Assembly: GCA_032433595.1 (NCBI GenBank) | Contig: JASWJB010000017.1 | Span: 186,001-250,000, forward strand | Direction: 5' to 3' | DNA length: 64,000 nt | Origin: Conoideocrella luteorostrata | Lineage: Eukaryota > Ascomycota > Sordariomycetes > Hypocreales > Clavicipitaceae | Part shown: piece after piece, positions 35,731 to 47,166 of the stretch | Layout of the letters: the number at the start of each line of letters is the position of its first letter | Position numbering within the stretch: the stretch's first letter is position 1 | Notes under the pieces: model-generated | Seen by the model: only the letters and a program-made list of their open reading frames with translations | Told to the model about the DNA's origin: nothing | The model's database searches: none | Made by a program: the position numbers and the translations under genes

Positions 35731-38690
35731 GATGACTAAATGCCGGCAGGTCGAGGGAATCAAAACCAATAATGATTCTCAGCGGAGCTCTTTTCTGCTT
35801 TTCTAAGAAAAGCGGCTTGTAAGGGCAAGCGGCCGTGACGGGGCAAGATGAAAACTTGGTTCTGGGAGACGAAATTGCCAAAAAGTGTTGGAGTTGTCAG
35901 GACGGAGCAAATGAATGACGACTAAAAATTCGTCCGTTCGACAGGGCTGCAAGTGTCAGTTGATTTGGGTTTAGCGACGAATGAGACGTCCAATGCTGCG
36001 AGATGGACGGCGTTGGGCGAATAACTAATAGCCTATTGCGGAAGGCTGGGCTGGCTTTCTAGTCACGGCGAGCGGAAGGGGAGCCGAAATTGTGTGACCA
36101 GGGATCTGTACACTGGAGATGGCGATGGCTTTGTTTTTATTTTCCTTTTGTGAAGTGAGAAATTGGGGAAGAGTACTCCGTAGAATGAAATACCCAAGAA
36201 TGGCGCGAGTAAGTTGGATAGCCGATGGGGTGGGCTGACACCTTATCTGGCAGAGTGATGGTGTGTGAGAGTGACGCCGAGAGGAGATCCGGCTGTGTGT
36301 CTAGCTGCGTGTCTGGCGGCGTGTCTGGCTCGTTCTGGTTCCGCTCCTGCGTCTGCGCGCGATAGTAGTGCCGGATCCGTGAAGCCTCGGCCTCGTTTGG
36401 GTTGGGGCGGGCGAGGCGTCGAGTGGGTAAACTCTGTCTGTACAATATGTGTACGGAGTATGGATGGGAGCAGCACGGAGTATAGTATTGAAATTGTCCC
36501 ACTGATTCTGGCTGCCAAGTGTGTCACTGCGGGTGCTTCAGTAACTTTTTCGGCGGTTGATAGACGTTTCGGGCTGAAGATCGTGCGCTTGCAGCCGACA
36601 ATGACGGTAGGCTGGAGCAAGACTCTAAGCCGAATGAATAGAAGATTGGGCGTGGGCCCTGTTTTTTTCCTTCGTATCCTCTTCGTGTCTCTCTCAATCC
36701 ACGTCAGGAAGTCGAGTCGGTGAGCGAATAACTAACAAACACACCTGGTAAAGTAAAACAAAAGAACAAAAATGTGCAATTCCCGAGCTCTAGACTGCCA
36801 AGGCTGGCCCAACGTCAGAGGCTGCAGCTGCGGGGATTCGTAGGAAAGAGCAGCGGGACTCCTCTAGTCAGGTTAGTACAGCAGGTAGTTCGAACAATCC
36901 TGTCCAACAGGGGTACTGTACAGGGCGGTAGTTCCGTTCTCACAATAGCTGCTCCGTAGTGTGAGGGAAAAGAAAGAATTTCACGAGATGGGCAGCGGGA
37001 ACCTTATTATCATGTCTTGCATCTTGCAGCCTGGAGGGAGGGGGGGTTTTGGTTCCATTGGCTCGCAGCTACGTAAACAGCCACCAATCTTGGTTCGCCT
37101 CACACACCGTACGTACAATACAACGCCGTCACATCTCCTGACTATTGTGTCCCCAATGTCCCCGGCTCCTTGGCTTGGCTTGGCTTGAACACGGCACAGA
37201 AGCACTGTGGGCGCTTTGAGCTGGGCTAGACGGTGGGGTCGACATCCTTGGAACGTGCGACCATCTGGATGACGATGAGCGACCTTGGGGGCAGGAGGAA
37301 AGGGACGGGCGCTGCGGATGTTTCGACCGGTGGACGTGGCTGCAACATCAACTGCGGCTTCTGGGGGTGCAGAGACATGTGCTGCAGAGGAGAGGCTGGC
37401 CGCGGAGGCTGATGGACGGAACTTTGGAAAGCAGATCTTGTTTTGGTGCGGCATCTGCATCTGCACCTGCATCTGCCTGCGTCTACCTGCGTCTATCTGC
37501 ATTTGATGACGACCCCTTCCAACATCCGATCCCATCAACAGCATCGGCCCATCATCATTCTATTCCATCCTGCCCGAATAGCTACCCTGCCAACTCAACT
37601 CAACTCTTCCTTTCCCCATCCATCCATTGACCAATTCAATCGCTGCGTCACATAGTAATATTCTAGAGGGCCCTAGTCGCCGTCTCCAGGCATATGCGAA
37701 AGTGTCTCGGCTCCTCGTGCATAAAGTGCTAATCCCTTCCAGAAAAAGATTTCCCCTGGATCCTGGATCCGGGCCCCCCAGGTCGAGGGTCGGTCAGTGC
37801 CCGCGGGGTTGAGATGATGCAACAACGACTCCAGTTTCCAAGCGATTGGCCTGTTGAATGCTACACTTTGCTGCACATACCGGGCTCATGTTCTTTCCTT
37901 TGGTAACAGTATTGTCACGTACCATCTGATGAGCCTGGCGACGGAGGAACAACACACTTACCTACCTATTGTGCTGTACTCCGTACCTGCCATCCTAATT
38001 CGAGATGGATGTTTTAAGTTTTGCCAGCCACACATTTACACTTTGCGGGGTACAATACACTCCATATGAAGCGTGCCATACGATATGATTTCGCATTTTC
38101 AGCCACATTACTCCGTACTACCTACTTACTGCATTGATAATGAGGGAATAGAATTTAGCCGATGGCGTGTCTGAGTTTTTTTTTCACTTTCGCAACGCAT
38201 GATGTGGAGTCTTCGGTGTGAATGACTAGCCACGATGGAGCAGCTAGCTCTTAGTACTGCAGGTTGAGGATAAAATGTAAGAAGATGATGTACAATACTA
38301 CTCCATCAGACTCGATGATCAACCGGACAATGCATTGTGCTGTGGACCGCACATCCAGGACCATGCTACGAGGAGCTGCCACGCAAGTTTTCCGCGAAGG
38401 CCATGGCCGCTTAATGAGTTGTTTTGTTTAAAGTTCCACGACCAGATCTATTACAGTAGCCAAAGTCTGGGGTTCAAATCTAATATGCTGCGGCGTCTTG
38501 CGTCACTGCTGCCTGCTCATCAATCTCGAGAACATATTTTTGAGCACGAGATCAACTCCACTCCACAGTGTTGTAGGTACGATGCATGCGCGACGCTCTT
38601 GGCCGCGCCGTTGAAATCACAAGTAGTGTACTGTAACCAGAAGTAGTATTCCTGTGACCTGACTCGAACAGGCCGGTCTGTGTTTTCTCC
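35731..38690. other. 3-kb gene-free region
   Basis: No gene was recognised. It contains exact TACTCCGTA/TACGGAGTA motifs at 36174, 36452, 37977 and 38109. There is a short 12-base tandem pattern near 36293-36333 (variants of GCGTGTCTGGCG) and a hexamer run based on CATCTG at about 37451-37502. Open frames here are made of these repeats and show no family pattern. Confidence 0.5.
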
Positions 38691-39579
38691 TCACTCGATA
38701 CTTCTTCCCATAACCTCTCTCCCCAGCTTCTCCGCATCCTTATGCCTCACTATCCTCCCCGTCCGTGACCCCCTCAAAGCCAACTCAACCATCGAAGCAG
38801 CCAATTCCTCCACCGCTAGCGTCGGAAGCACCATGGTTGTCAGAAACCAAGTCCATAGCGTGTGCCGCTTTGGAAACACACCACACGGCCTCACCGTGAT
38901 GCTTTCCACAGCGCCGTGACTGGAATCCGCAATATCGAAGATGTTTTTCTCGGCACACCCCTAAGCAGGTTAGCTCGCAGCAATCAATACACACTACCGT
39001 TACTTCCGCTGTCCCAAGTACCGTACCTTTGCTCTTCTGGTTGGCCCCATGATCCACAGACTCCGGTTGTACACCAGCTCTGAGGAATCGCCGCTGCAAT
39101 AGACGAACCGGAATGCTGCATCTCCTGCCTGGCAACCCGTAAGACTCATCATTCGGACAAAGCAGCGCGTGGCGGCAACCGTATAGTCTACTGTGACTTG
39201 GAGATATTCCTCGGGGGTTGCCCAGCGGGTGTTTTGTGTGTGGCGTCCCCCAATGCACCTGTGCAGCTTTTCGTCAGTCCGGTGCGATGAAATTTTTTAT
39301 TTTTTTTAAAACAAAATTAAAAATTGGGCCAAGACGTCCGTCCCCGTACCATATGCATGCTCGCGCTTCTTTGAGCTGGTGAAGCAAAGAGTCGTCGTAT
39401 TCTAGCCAGTTCGTTTTGAGGGTGATGGAGATTTTGTCCCTTCCTGCCGAGCTTGTTTGGTCATTGCTTAGGGGCCGTCTGGTGAGGATGTGTATCTTTG
39501 TGATCTCGGGATGGGAGAGGCATTGCTCGAGGACGGTCGATCCGATGTATCCCGTTGCGCCGACTATGATGATTTCCAT
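38691..39579 (-). CDS. NAD(P)-binding epimerase-like oxidoreductase (NmrA/HTATIP2-like fold)
   Basis: Atypical short-chain dehydrogenase of 243 residues. Exons are complement 39350-39579, 39027-39258 and 38691-38960; the two introns have GT..AG ends (GTACGG donors) and phases 2 and 0. The N terminus carries the dinucleotide-binding GATGYIG (GxxGxxG, residues 7-13), then IHILTRRPLS. The first splice joins ARACIW to CIGGR, a contiguous motif in this group. Exon 2 gives FRFVYCSGD and SLWIMGPTRRAK; exon 3 gives SITVRPCGVFP and the closing helix VEELAASMVELALRG. Unlike classical SDRs there is no clear YxxxK pair, which suggests a redox-sensor or regulatory role as in NmrA-like proteins, or an unusual active site. 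A TACGGAGTA motif lies about 92 bases upstream of the start. Confidence 0.8.
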
Positions 39580-40723
39580 GATGCGTTGTGATGCTCTGCT
39601 ATAAGATATGGATTCGTGAGAGTGTCCAGGGGGCGGGGCGGCACAGGCGAGGAGCATTAGCTATGTACAGTACGGAGTACTGCGTAATTAGTTGCTCAGA
39701 GAAAGCAGCCTTTGCAGACGTGACACGTCTCGGGCTCAGCAGATACACTAGACGTTATGTTTACCCGTTGTAAATGACGCTGTTAGGCTTCAGAGCGCGG
39801 TATATTGACTAATATTTAGACAAACGGCTGCAGCCCGAAACACCGACAAAAGCTGCTCGAGATTGTATCTAGCCTACGATATGCCTCGCGGCACCCCCAG
39901 TCGGCTCTGGCAGACAGCCTATCACATACACGCCTGGATGTTTGGACGGCCCCACAGCTGCAGGCCAGACAGGCAGATGCGGCTTCCCAGTACCAGTAGT
40001 CAGTATGCCATCGCCAAATGTCTTTCCAAACCTCCAAGGAACCCAAATTCCAGCGCACGTCAATTGCATCAAGCAACATACGGATCCTCATACTTAGCAT
40101 GCTGTCGTTGGGTTCCAATGAAAGGAAATTAGATTAGCTACCGGAAGAATCCGGAGCATCAAAGACCGACTCCTCAACTCTTGGACGTCACTCGACCTGT
40201 TTCGGCCTTCCGGCCAGTGGAGTCGGTGGACTGGACCCTGATCGCCAAGATAATGCCGTTTTTGCATATGATTGATGAGACTGACCCCATCTCTAGATTT
40301 CGGTCGGTCAGTCACCGACCAAGTTCGAGACTGTGGTCGGTGGCAGGTCAGCCGAGTCAGCTGTCTGGCATGGGGTGGAGGCTATGATGGTCTAATGCGC
40401 GTAGGGTAACTGAAATTATCGGCTTTTCATCTGCTGTTTTCATGCTGAGAGGAAGAACGAGGAAGAGTTTGATTGCGTTGTGTCTTTGCAGCGATGAAAG
40501 AGACGGCCGAAATCCAAGATCGCACAGCGTGAATAAAATTTTCTCTTCCATTATCAGTACAAGTTGTCCCTCACAGATATATACTACACTTGGTGAATGA
40601 TTTGATTTGGGAACCAATCAAGGGTGATCCATCAACCTGTCTTTGCGCTGCATAATCCTGCATCCCTGACCTTGACTAGCAGCCGCCTCCGAATATCCTA
40701 CATTCTACCTATCCGTCTGTCCA
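39580..40723. other. Intergenic region, no gene seen
   Basis: This is 1.1 kb between two minus-strand genes, so it holds the promoter of the oxidoreductase and the 3' end of the glucanosyltransferase transcript. A TACGGAGTA motif is at 39671-39679. A locally palindromic patch based on CGGTCGGT/ACCGACC lies at about 40301-40345. No coding sequence was recognised. Confidence 0.5.
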
Positions 40724-42444
40724 TTACAGAGCAACCATGGCAACGCCAAACAGAGCAGCAACCAAGTACAGCCCAACCATGGAGCTTCCAACACGTGCAA
40801 GAGGAGCTCCCAGCACCGCAAAACTGCCATTGTCGGTGCCGTTGCCGTTGCCGGACGTGGAGTTGCTGCCAGGAGCCAACTTGGCACAGCTCGACTGCGA
40901 GCCGCTGGCCGATTGGGTCTTAGCCTGTCCTTTGAAGTCGCAACCCCCGTTGCTATTCTTCTTGTAATATGCGTCGAGAACATATGCGAGCTTCTGTTGA
41001 CTTGAGCACATGCTGTAGACACCGTATGTGCCGGTAGTGGTGTTGCCATTGATGCCAGCGCAGTATGAGCTATCCTTGCCGCAGATGAATTTGAAGATGT
41101 CGCCGTAGGCGGTCGGCTTAAGATCGCTTGCGGGCACGCAAGTGGCGGCTTTGACCATACACTGACATGCGGAGTCGTTGGGGGTAGGAGGCAACGTAGA
41201 GTTAGCTGCCCAGAAGGAGTTGACTGCGGGACAGTCCAGCACCTTGTTGGTTGGGTTGTACGAGGACATGTCGACGCCCTTGGGACTGACGGCAGTGATC
41301 TTCTTCTGGAGAGCCGCAAAGTCCTTCAGCTTGGTGGCAGAACCACCGTTGCTGATCTTGACCAAGCCTGATAAGAATACGTGTTAGCAAATATATCGTG
41401 AACTCAAACAGTTGGTCTGATCATTCTGATCGGTATGCATTCAGAGCTTACCATAGTCGTTGGTCTCTTGGAAATACTCGTATATGATACCTCCGCTAAC
41501 GACGTCGGTCATGTTGTTGACGTATAGAGCAGTGGTTTCTTCGAAAGTGCGAGCCTCGCCACCGTTGGGCAAGTTGCAGCCATATTCAGCAAAGAACATG
41601 GGCACGGAGTACGATTTGAAAAACTCGATCAGGCGGTTGTAACCAGAGTCCTCGAAGTTGCTCTCGCCGCACCAAGAGTAGATGTTGTACCCGAAAAAGT
41701 CGATAGAATCCTCCGTGGGACCGCAGTTGAAGTAGCTGGCAATCATATCACGAATGGGCTTATCGTCGTTGGCGGCATAGCCGACACCCATCCAGCGAGT
41801 ATTCTTGGATTTGATGTAGGCCTTGGTATCACGAGTAGCGGCCTTGACGTACGCCGAGGCAAAGGTGTTATTGTTGGCGTTGCTGACCTCGTTGCCTGCG
41901 AAGAATCCAATGACGTTGGAGTACTTGGACAATTCGTCCACGACTGACTTGTAGCGGGCAAAGAGCGCGGTGTCCCAGGCGGGATCGTCACGGTTGATTG
42001 AAAGGCTGGGCTCGCCCAGATCGGCAACGACATAGATACCGTTGTCGTTGAGAAGCTTCATGCAAGCCGAGTGATCCTTCTTTGGGTCAATCGCATACAC
42101 TCGGATGACGTTGGTGTTGAGACTAGCGAGGTTGGGAATATCAATCTTGCAGCGGTCCGTATCAGCGAGAGGATCGACGTAACTGGAGTTGGTGGGTGTT
42201 GTGCCGGCTGCACCAGTGGCTTGCTGGTAAGCAATTCCCTTCATGAGGAACTGGGTGCCATTGGGGTAAAAGAACTTGGAACCCTATTCATGTGTGATGG
42301 CGTTAGCTGAACCGTCATTGCGTGATATGGCGGCAGTTGCTTTGGTATCAGCTGTCATACCTTCATGACAATGGATGGCAGATCAGCGCAAAGAGCACTG
42401 CCTGCCAGAGCCAAGAGCGACAACGAAAGAGTCGAAGAGACCAT
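40724..42444 (-). CDS. GH72 beta-1,3-glucanosyltransferase with X8/CBM43 module, GPI-anchored
   Basis: Cell-wall enzyme of the Gas/Gel/Phr family, which cuts and re-joins beta-1,3-glucan chains at the plasma membrane. Exons are complement 42361-42444, 41452-42283 and 40724-41367, giving 519 residues. Exon 1 encodes a signal peptide ([18 protein letters not shown]). The GH72 barrel has [16 protein letters not shown], the acid/base Glu in [10 protein letters not shown] and the nucleophile Glu in MFFAEYGCN. The second splice joins NDYG to LVKISNGG. The C-terminal Cys-rich X8/CBM43 domain runs through [26 protein letters not shown] and [21 protein letters not shown] Ser/Gly/Asn-rich linker leads to a hydrophobic tail ending [16 protein letters not shown], the expected GPI signal. 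With the X8 module it belongs to the Gas1/Gas2-like subgroup. Confidence 0.95.
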
Positions 42445-45400
42445 TGTCGAACGTGAAGCGAGTGATTGTGTTTGCGAGGCTATTTATTAATTTGATTAAG
42501 TCTGATCGCGAAGACCTGTCTACGCTGCTATAAAATATGACTGCGCCGAAGGAAGTGCGACGGGTGAGGTTGGCGCAAGTCTTGCAAATCTCAAAGTGAA
42601 GAGGAAATCAGGAAAAAGATCGGAGCGGCCCTTTCGAAGAAGGGAATGATATGGGACGGTTGCGACACGGAGCACTGCCTGCTCAAAGCAAGAGCAGACA
42701 TGCGCTTGAGTATAAACGTCTTTCGCAACTACCACAAATCAAGTTGCAATGGCTGGAAAAGCAAACACTGGTTGACCTGTAACGAAGGAGACAAGTAGTC
42801 TGGCAAAAGAAGGAGGCACAAACTGCTCAAACAATGGACCCGAAACGAGGAATGCTACAGGAGAGACGGCGTTGTCCAGCGTGGACGGAGTATTTGAATC
42901 TCATGCATGCGAGTCGCGTCAGGTCTAGACCAGAGGGGCCATCTGAGGCCGAATAGTATTGGTTGACCATTTGACCCCGCCATCCTGCCACGCCATGCCC
43001 TGCACGACGACGACGACGGCGACGGCGACGACGACGACTACTACTTCTTTTTGCACAGCCCTGTAAGGAGTAGCAGAGTGAACTATGCTGGTCGACGGAT
43101 ACACGGAAGAGCCGGATAGGCTCAGGGAAGGAGGCAAATGCTGCGGGAGGCCCGATGTCTACTAGCTAATACGCCACGGCGCAAACGAAACGCCGACCGA
43201 TGAACGCTGGAATCTAGCGTCAAGTCGGTTAGAGCTATTAGAGGTCATTCGAATATAGTACTTCGTATACGTTTTGTAAATGGCCCTTGTACTCAGTAAA
43301 AGTTCCCGAGATCCCCGGGCTTCCTCGGACGGCGCTTACCTGCAGCCCAGAGGAGTATTGAAATAAGCCGTATGACGAGATACCCCTCCGTGCTGCGTGT
43401 CCGTCTGTTGAATCATCTGTTGAGTACGGAAAGGGTGCCGCCGTCTTGGACATGGCAATTAAACTCGCCTAGGCTTGGCGAGCCGATTCTGCCGACGTAT
43501 ATTAATATGTCGTGCACTGGCCAGCACAACAGACCCGGTGTATCTTGGACAGAAGCCTGGATGGAGATTTGAAAATGGCATTATGCCGGATATCCGTCTT
43601 GGTCGCGCGTGGGTGGGTGGGTGTGCGTCAGCCAGCGCCACTTGGCCCAGCAGCCGCAGTGCCAGTCCTTGCCAGCTGGCCTGCAGTTCGCAGCTGCGAG
43701 TCGCCGTATCAATTGATACAAATATGTATTTAAGAATCCAAAAGCATGTTGTATGACAGTTACTGTACGAATTGCAGGAACGCACAACCTGTCTCTGCCG
43801 AGCCGGGAAGCGGTGGGCTCTTGCACAGAAAATCGTCCACGTCGGGTGTAGGGACAAGCTGACCCTCTTCTCCTGACGCACATGTTCTGCACTATTGTGT
43901 GGTTTCACGTAGCTGCACCGACCCGAGCGCCCACCGTACCCACCAACCAGTGAGGTGAGAGGCCAAACCCTGCTGCTGCCTCGTGTACCTGTCTACTTTG
44001 GGGACATGCCAATCGTGCCTATTGTGCCATGTTTGGGACCTTGGGCCTGGTGTTTACGGTGCAATGCTATTAGGGCCATCGGGCCTAACTGATTCAGTCG
44101 AGCCGCCGCCCCACCTGTCATCCCACTTCAAATTTTTAGTTGTACCATGCAGCACGGCGTGAGCCTCGTCGGCAAGGAATGCCAGTTCTTGTCTGATGGA
44201 CGTTGACGGCAACAAGCAGCATCTGTCTCTTCAGCTCCTACAGCCATCTCATCTCATCTTCACTCAGGCCAAAAAAATAAAAATAAAAAATAAAAAATAC
44301 TACAGCCACGGCCTGTTGAGTAATTTTGCCTCTTTCGCCGGCAAATGCAAATGCCAATTGCTCATACATACGTTGCTTGGGCGGAAGGACCGAGATGAGA
44401 TGCCAGTGTCGCGGAACTAATCCCAAACTTTTATGCATGCGCGTGGCCTACATCAAACAATGTCCACCTGCTTCAAACGTTCCTTTGACGGCCATTCATG
44501 ACAAGTTCACTCACTGCCAGGTTGCTACAAACCATCCACCATGTTCATGACCGTTGACCGCACCTGGAGCAATTAACTTGCTGTGTAGTTAATTGCTCCG
44601 GATCCGGCCGCCACTGCCGTGCTGCTTTGATTCTCGATAGTGCCAGTATGCAGATTACGACTACCTGATGGTGACCCCGTGCTCAAGCCAATAAACTTGG
44701 TTTCTCGTTCCTAGTAATCGGAATGGGAGCACTGCATGTTCACCAAACTGTATCATCTGCAAACACCGTTGGCGCATAGTGCGCGTTGCAAATCAGTGCA
44801 TGCTTCTGCTGAAAAAAAGTTGTGAGCGCATGGAAACAAAAGACACTGAGCCGAATTGGGTACGTGTACGGAGGATTTTTTGCTTGCAGACTGAACCATT
44901 GGCAATCGACGATATGACTGAGCTGTTAGCGCACCGGTTTGGTTGTTGTGACTACGCATCCGGTGAGACATCTCACCTTGTTTCGATGCCAGAGCCAACG
45001 GGTTGCACGATGACCCTGCTGGAGGATCTGGATGAAAACCTGGGCAACAAACCTGAGAGACGGAAAATATCCATTCGCTTGGCGGGGAACTTTGCTTAAA
45101 TGCAACTTAAATAAGCATCTGGATTAATTGAGAAGTTCAGAGTGCAGTGCTTGGTGATGCATCACCAGCGAGTGGCCGAGGGCTGTTTTAGTCGCCCATG
45201 TCTCACATGGAGTATGCCGGGTTTTACCTTTCCAAATGCGCCCGGTGCTGTTCTGCAATAGCACGGGGAAAACCTTCCGAGAACGTCGTAAAGTCTCATA
45301 CCCTCAGCCTATGACCCCGGCCTCTTTTCGTCTTCAGTAGCAATGTTGTATGATGAGGTGTCTCGATGCGAACATCCCATTTATACCTTGGGGACTCGCA

Positions 45401-45522
45401 GGGGCCCTACAAAAGCATAGGCAAGTCTCTGTCGCAGATCCATAGGCGTTTTCCTTTCAGGCATCCTGATACCTTCATCCGACATCTCCAACATCGCGCG
45501 AACGATTCAACCACTTCGTAAA
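42445..45522. other. 3.1-kb divergent intergenic region
   Basis: This separates the glucanosyltransferase (minus) and the acyltransferase (plus), which diverge, and should hold both promoters. It contains the CGA-type triplet repeat at 43004-43044 and an AAAAATAAAAAAT run near 44270-44300. No gene was recognised. Confidence 0.5.
43004..43044. repeat. Trinucleotide repeat (ACG/GAC type)
   Basis: An imperfect run of CGA/CGG triplets, about 13 units, ends in CTACTACTAC. It lies in non-coding DNA about 560 bases upstream of the glucanosyltransferase start. It is a microsatellite and no role is indicated. Confidence 0.85.
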
Positions 45523-47166
45523 ATGGTGCTATCATGGTGCGGCGCAAGGGCCAAGAAACCTTCCACAGGCGAGACGTTGAGCTCTCAGCTGCAAAATGTG
45601 ATCTACCCTGTTCGCTTGTTGGATCAACCTACACAGACGCAGAAGATGCTTACTTGGGTTATGTGCTTCAACGATGTGCTCGATGCGTCAATGCTACATA
45701 CATCTTTGTGTCGGCTATTGGAAATAGGCGATTGGAAGAAGCTGGGATCACGTCTCAGAGTACGGGTATGTATCCCGTCACTATGATCTAATATGTAACA
45801 TGTACATCGGATAGCCGAACAAACAAACTGATCCCCCGCTCAGCAGGACGATGGGCTCTTGGAAGCATTTGCACCCAAAAAGTTTACTCTCGAGTATCCA
45901 GCTTGTACTTTCTTCCACGACGAGCATTACAATAGTCACATCCGGAGCCATCCGGCTGGAAGGCATTTCAGCCTCCCGACCGAACGAGCTTTTACACAAA
46001 CGTACCCATCCGATTCCCGCTCGGAACTTGCCCACCCCAATGCCCCCCTGACAGTGCAGCATCTCATCGACAGGAACCTCCCCCTACTAGTACTTCATAT
46101 AATGGGCTTCTGTGACGCCACTGTAGTCACATTATCATGGCCAGGAAGCATCATGGACAACGATAGCTTCAAGTGGCTCATTCATGCGTGGTCGCTCGTC
46201 CTGGATGGACGACAAGATACAATCCCCAAAGCGGTTGGGTGTCGCGGCGAAGACGTTCTCCAGGGGCTAGTTAGCAAACCACATGAACAAAAAACTGCTC
46301 AAGAATCCATAACGGAAGACAGAAGTGCACCGTCTCGTTATTGGATCCCCGAATGGCTGCGAAGACGGAGCCAAGCGCCAACGCAGAAGAGAATGGTCTA
46401 TATCCCCAAAGTAATCTACAGTGAACTCTTGAAAGAAGTCAAACGCGATGTTTCGCGGCTGTTGGAAGACGAGAAACACCGTCCGCTTCTCAATGATGCA
46501 GACATTCTCTTTGCTTGGGTGACCAAATTACAGGGAGAAGGAGGAGAAGGCAAGTCCAGAGCCGTAATTGCGAGCAACATGGTCAATCTTCGTCATCACA
46601 TATATGAACTAGGCCAATCCCGCTACCCTTATATCCAGAACCTGACATTTGCGGTCCATTCGATACTTTCCGCTGAAGACACGAAGGAATCCGTCAGTCA
46701 GATTGCTCTCAAGCACAAACGCAGTATGGACAAGATGAGCTCCGAAAACCAGCTTCTTTCTTTAATTAAATCCCTTTTGGAGACCAGAAAGATCGGAAAG
46801 GACCCTCTTCAGCCGAAAGCAGATGCTGGCACAGTCTCTCTCAAGTACTGCAACATGGCATCGATGGAGTTGCTCAAGGTTGCTGATTTCGGCCCCGCCG
46901 TCTTGCATTGCGGCGATTTGAACACTCCGAGATACAACCCCCCGGGCACAATGACCGCCGGTTATAGCCTGGAGATGGATACCAAAGTGACAGAGCCTGT
47001 GTGTCAGGTCATTGGAAAAGACCATGGTGATCATTTTTGGATGTATTGTCAGTTGGAGCCTGACGTCTGGGTCAAGCTGGAGGAGGAACTGTATCGCTTG
47101 CAGAAGTGCTTTAATTCGCCTGTAGTGGGGAAGACTCTTCGGTTTCCGAGTACATACAAAAGGTAG
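45523..47166 (+). CDS. BAHD-like acyltransferase (fungal transferase family)
   Basis: Predicted acyl-CoA-dependent transferase of 520 residues of the kind common in fungal secondary-metabolite loci and sometimes mis-named LysR regulatory protein. Exons are 45523-45765 and 45847-47166, joined in phase 0. The acceptor is a tandem CAGCAG, so one extra Gln is possible. The N terminus (VIYPVRLLDQP...LTWVMCFNDVL...LCRLLEIGDWKKLGSRL) matches the opening strands and helix of this family. The catalytic His/Asp motif is the variant LHIMGFCDATVVTLSWPGSIMD, with His and Asp five residues apart, unlike the strict HxxxD of plant enzymes. Later comes LLNDADILFAWVTKL (usual PSTNDVLxAW-like block). A DFGWG motif is absent. 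The product is not predictable; no polyketide or peptide synthase lies in the window. Confidence 0.82.

Noticed and set aside
36137..36723. Overlapping open frames of 120-150 codons on both strands
   Set aside because: They are produced by a 12-base GTGTCTGGC-type repeat, with no family pattern.
38455..38490. B-box-like GGGTTCAAATCTAA
   Set aside because: The T-arm would not pair, and there is no A-box with matching acceptor stem upstream.
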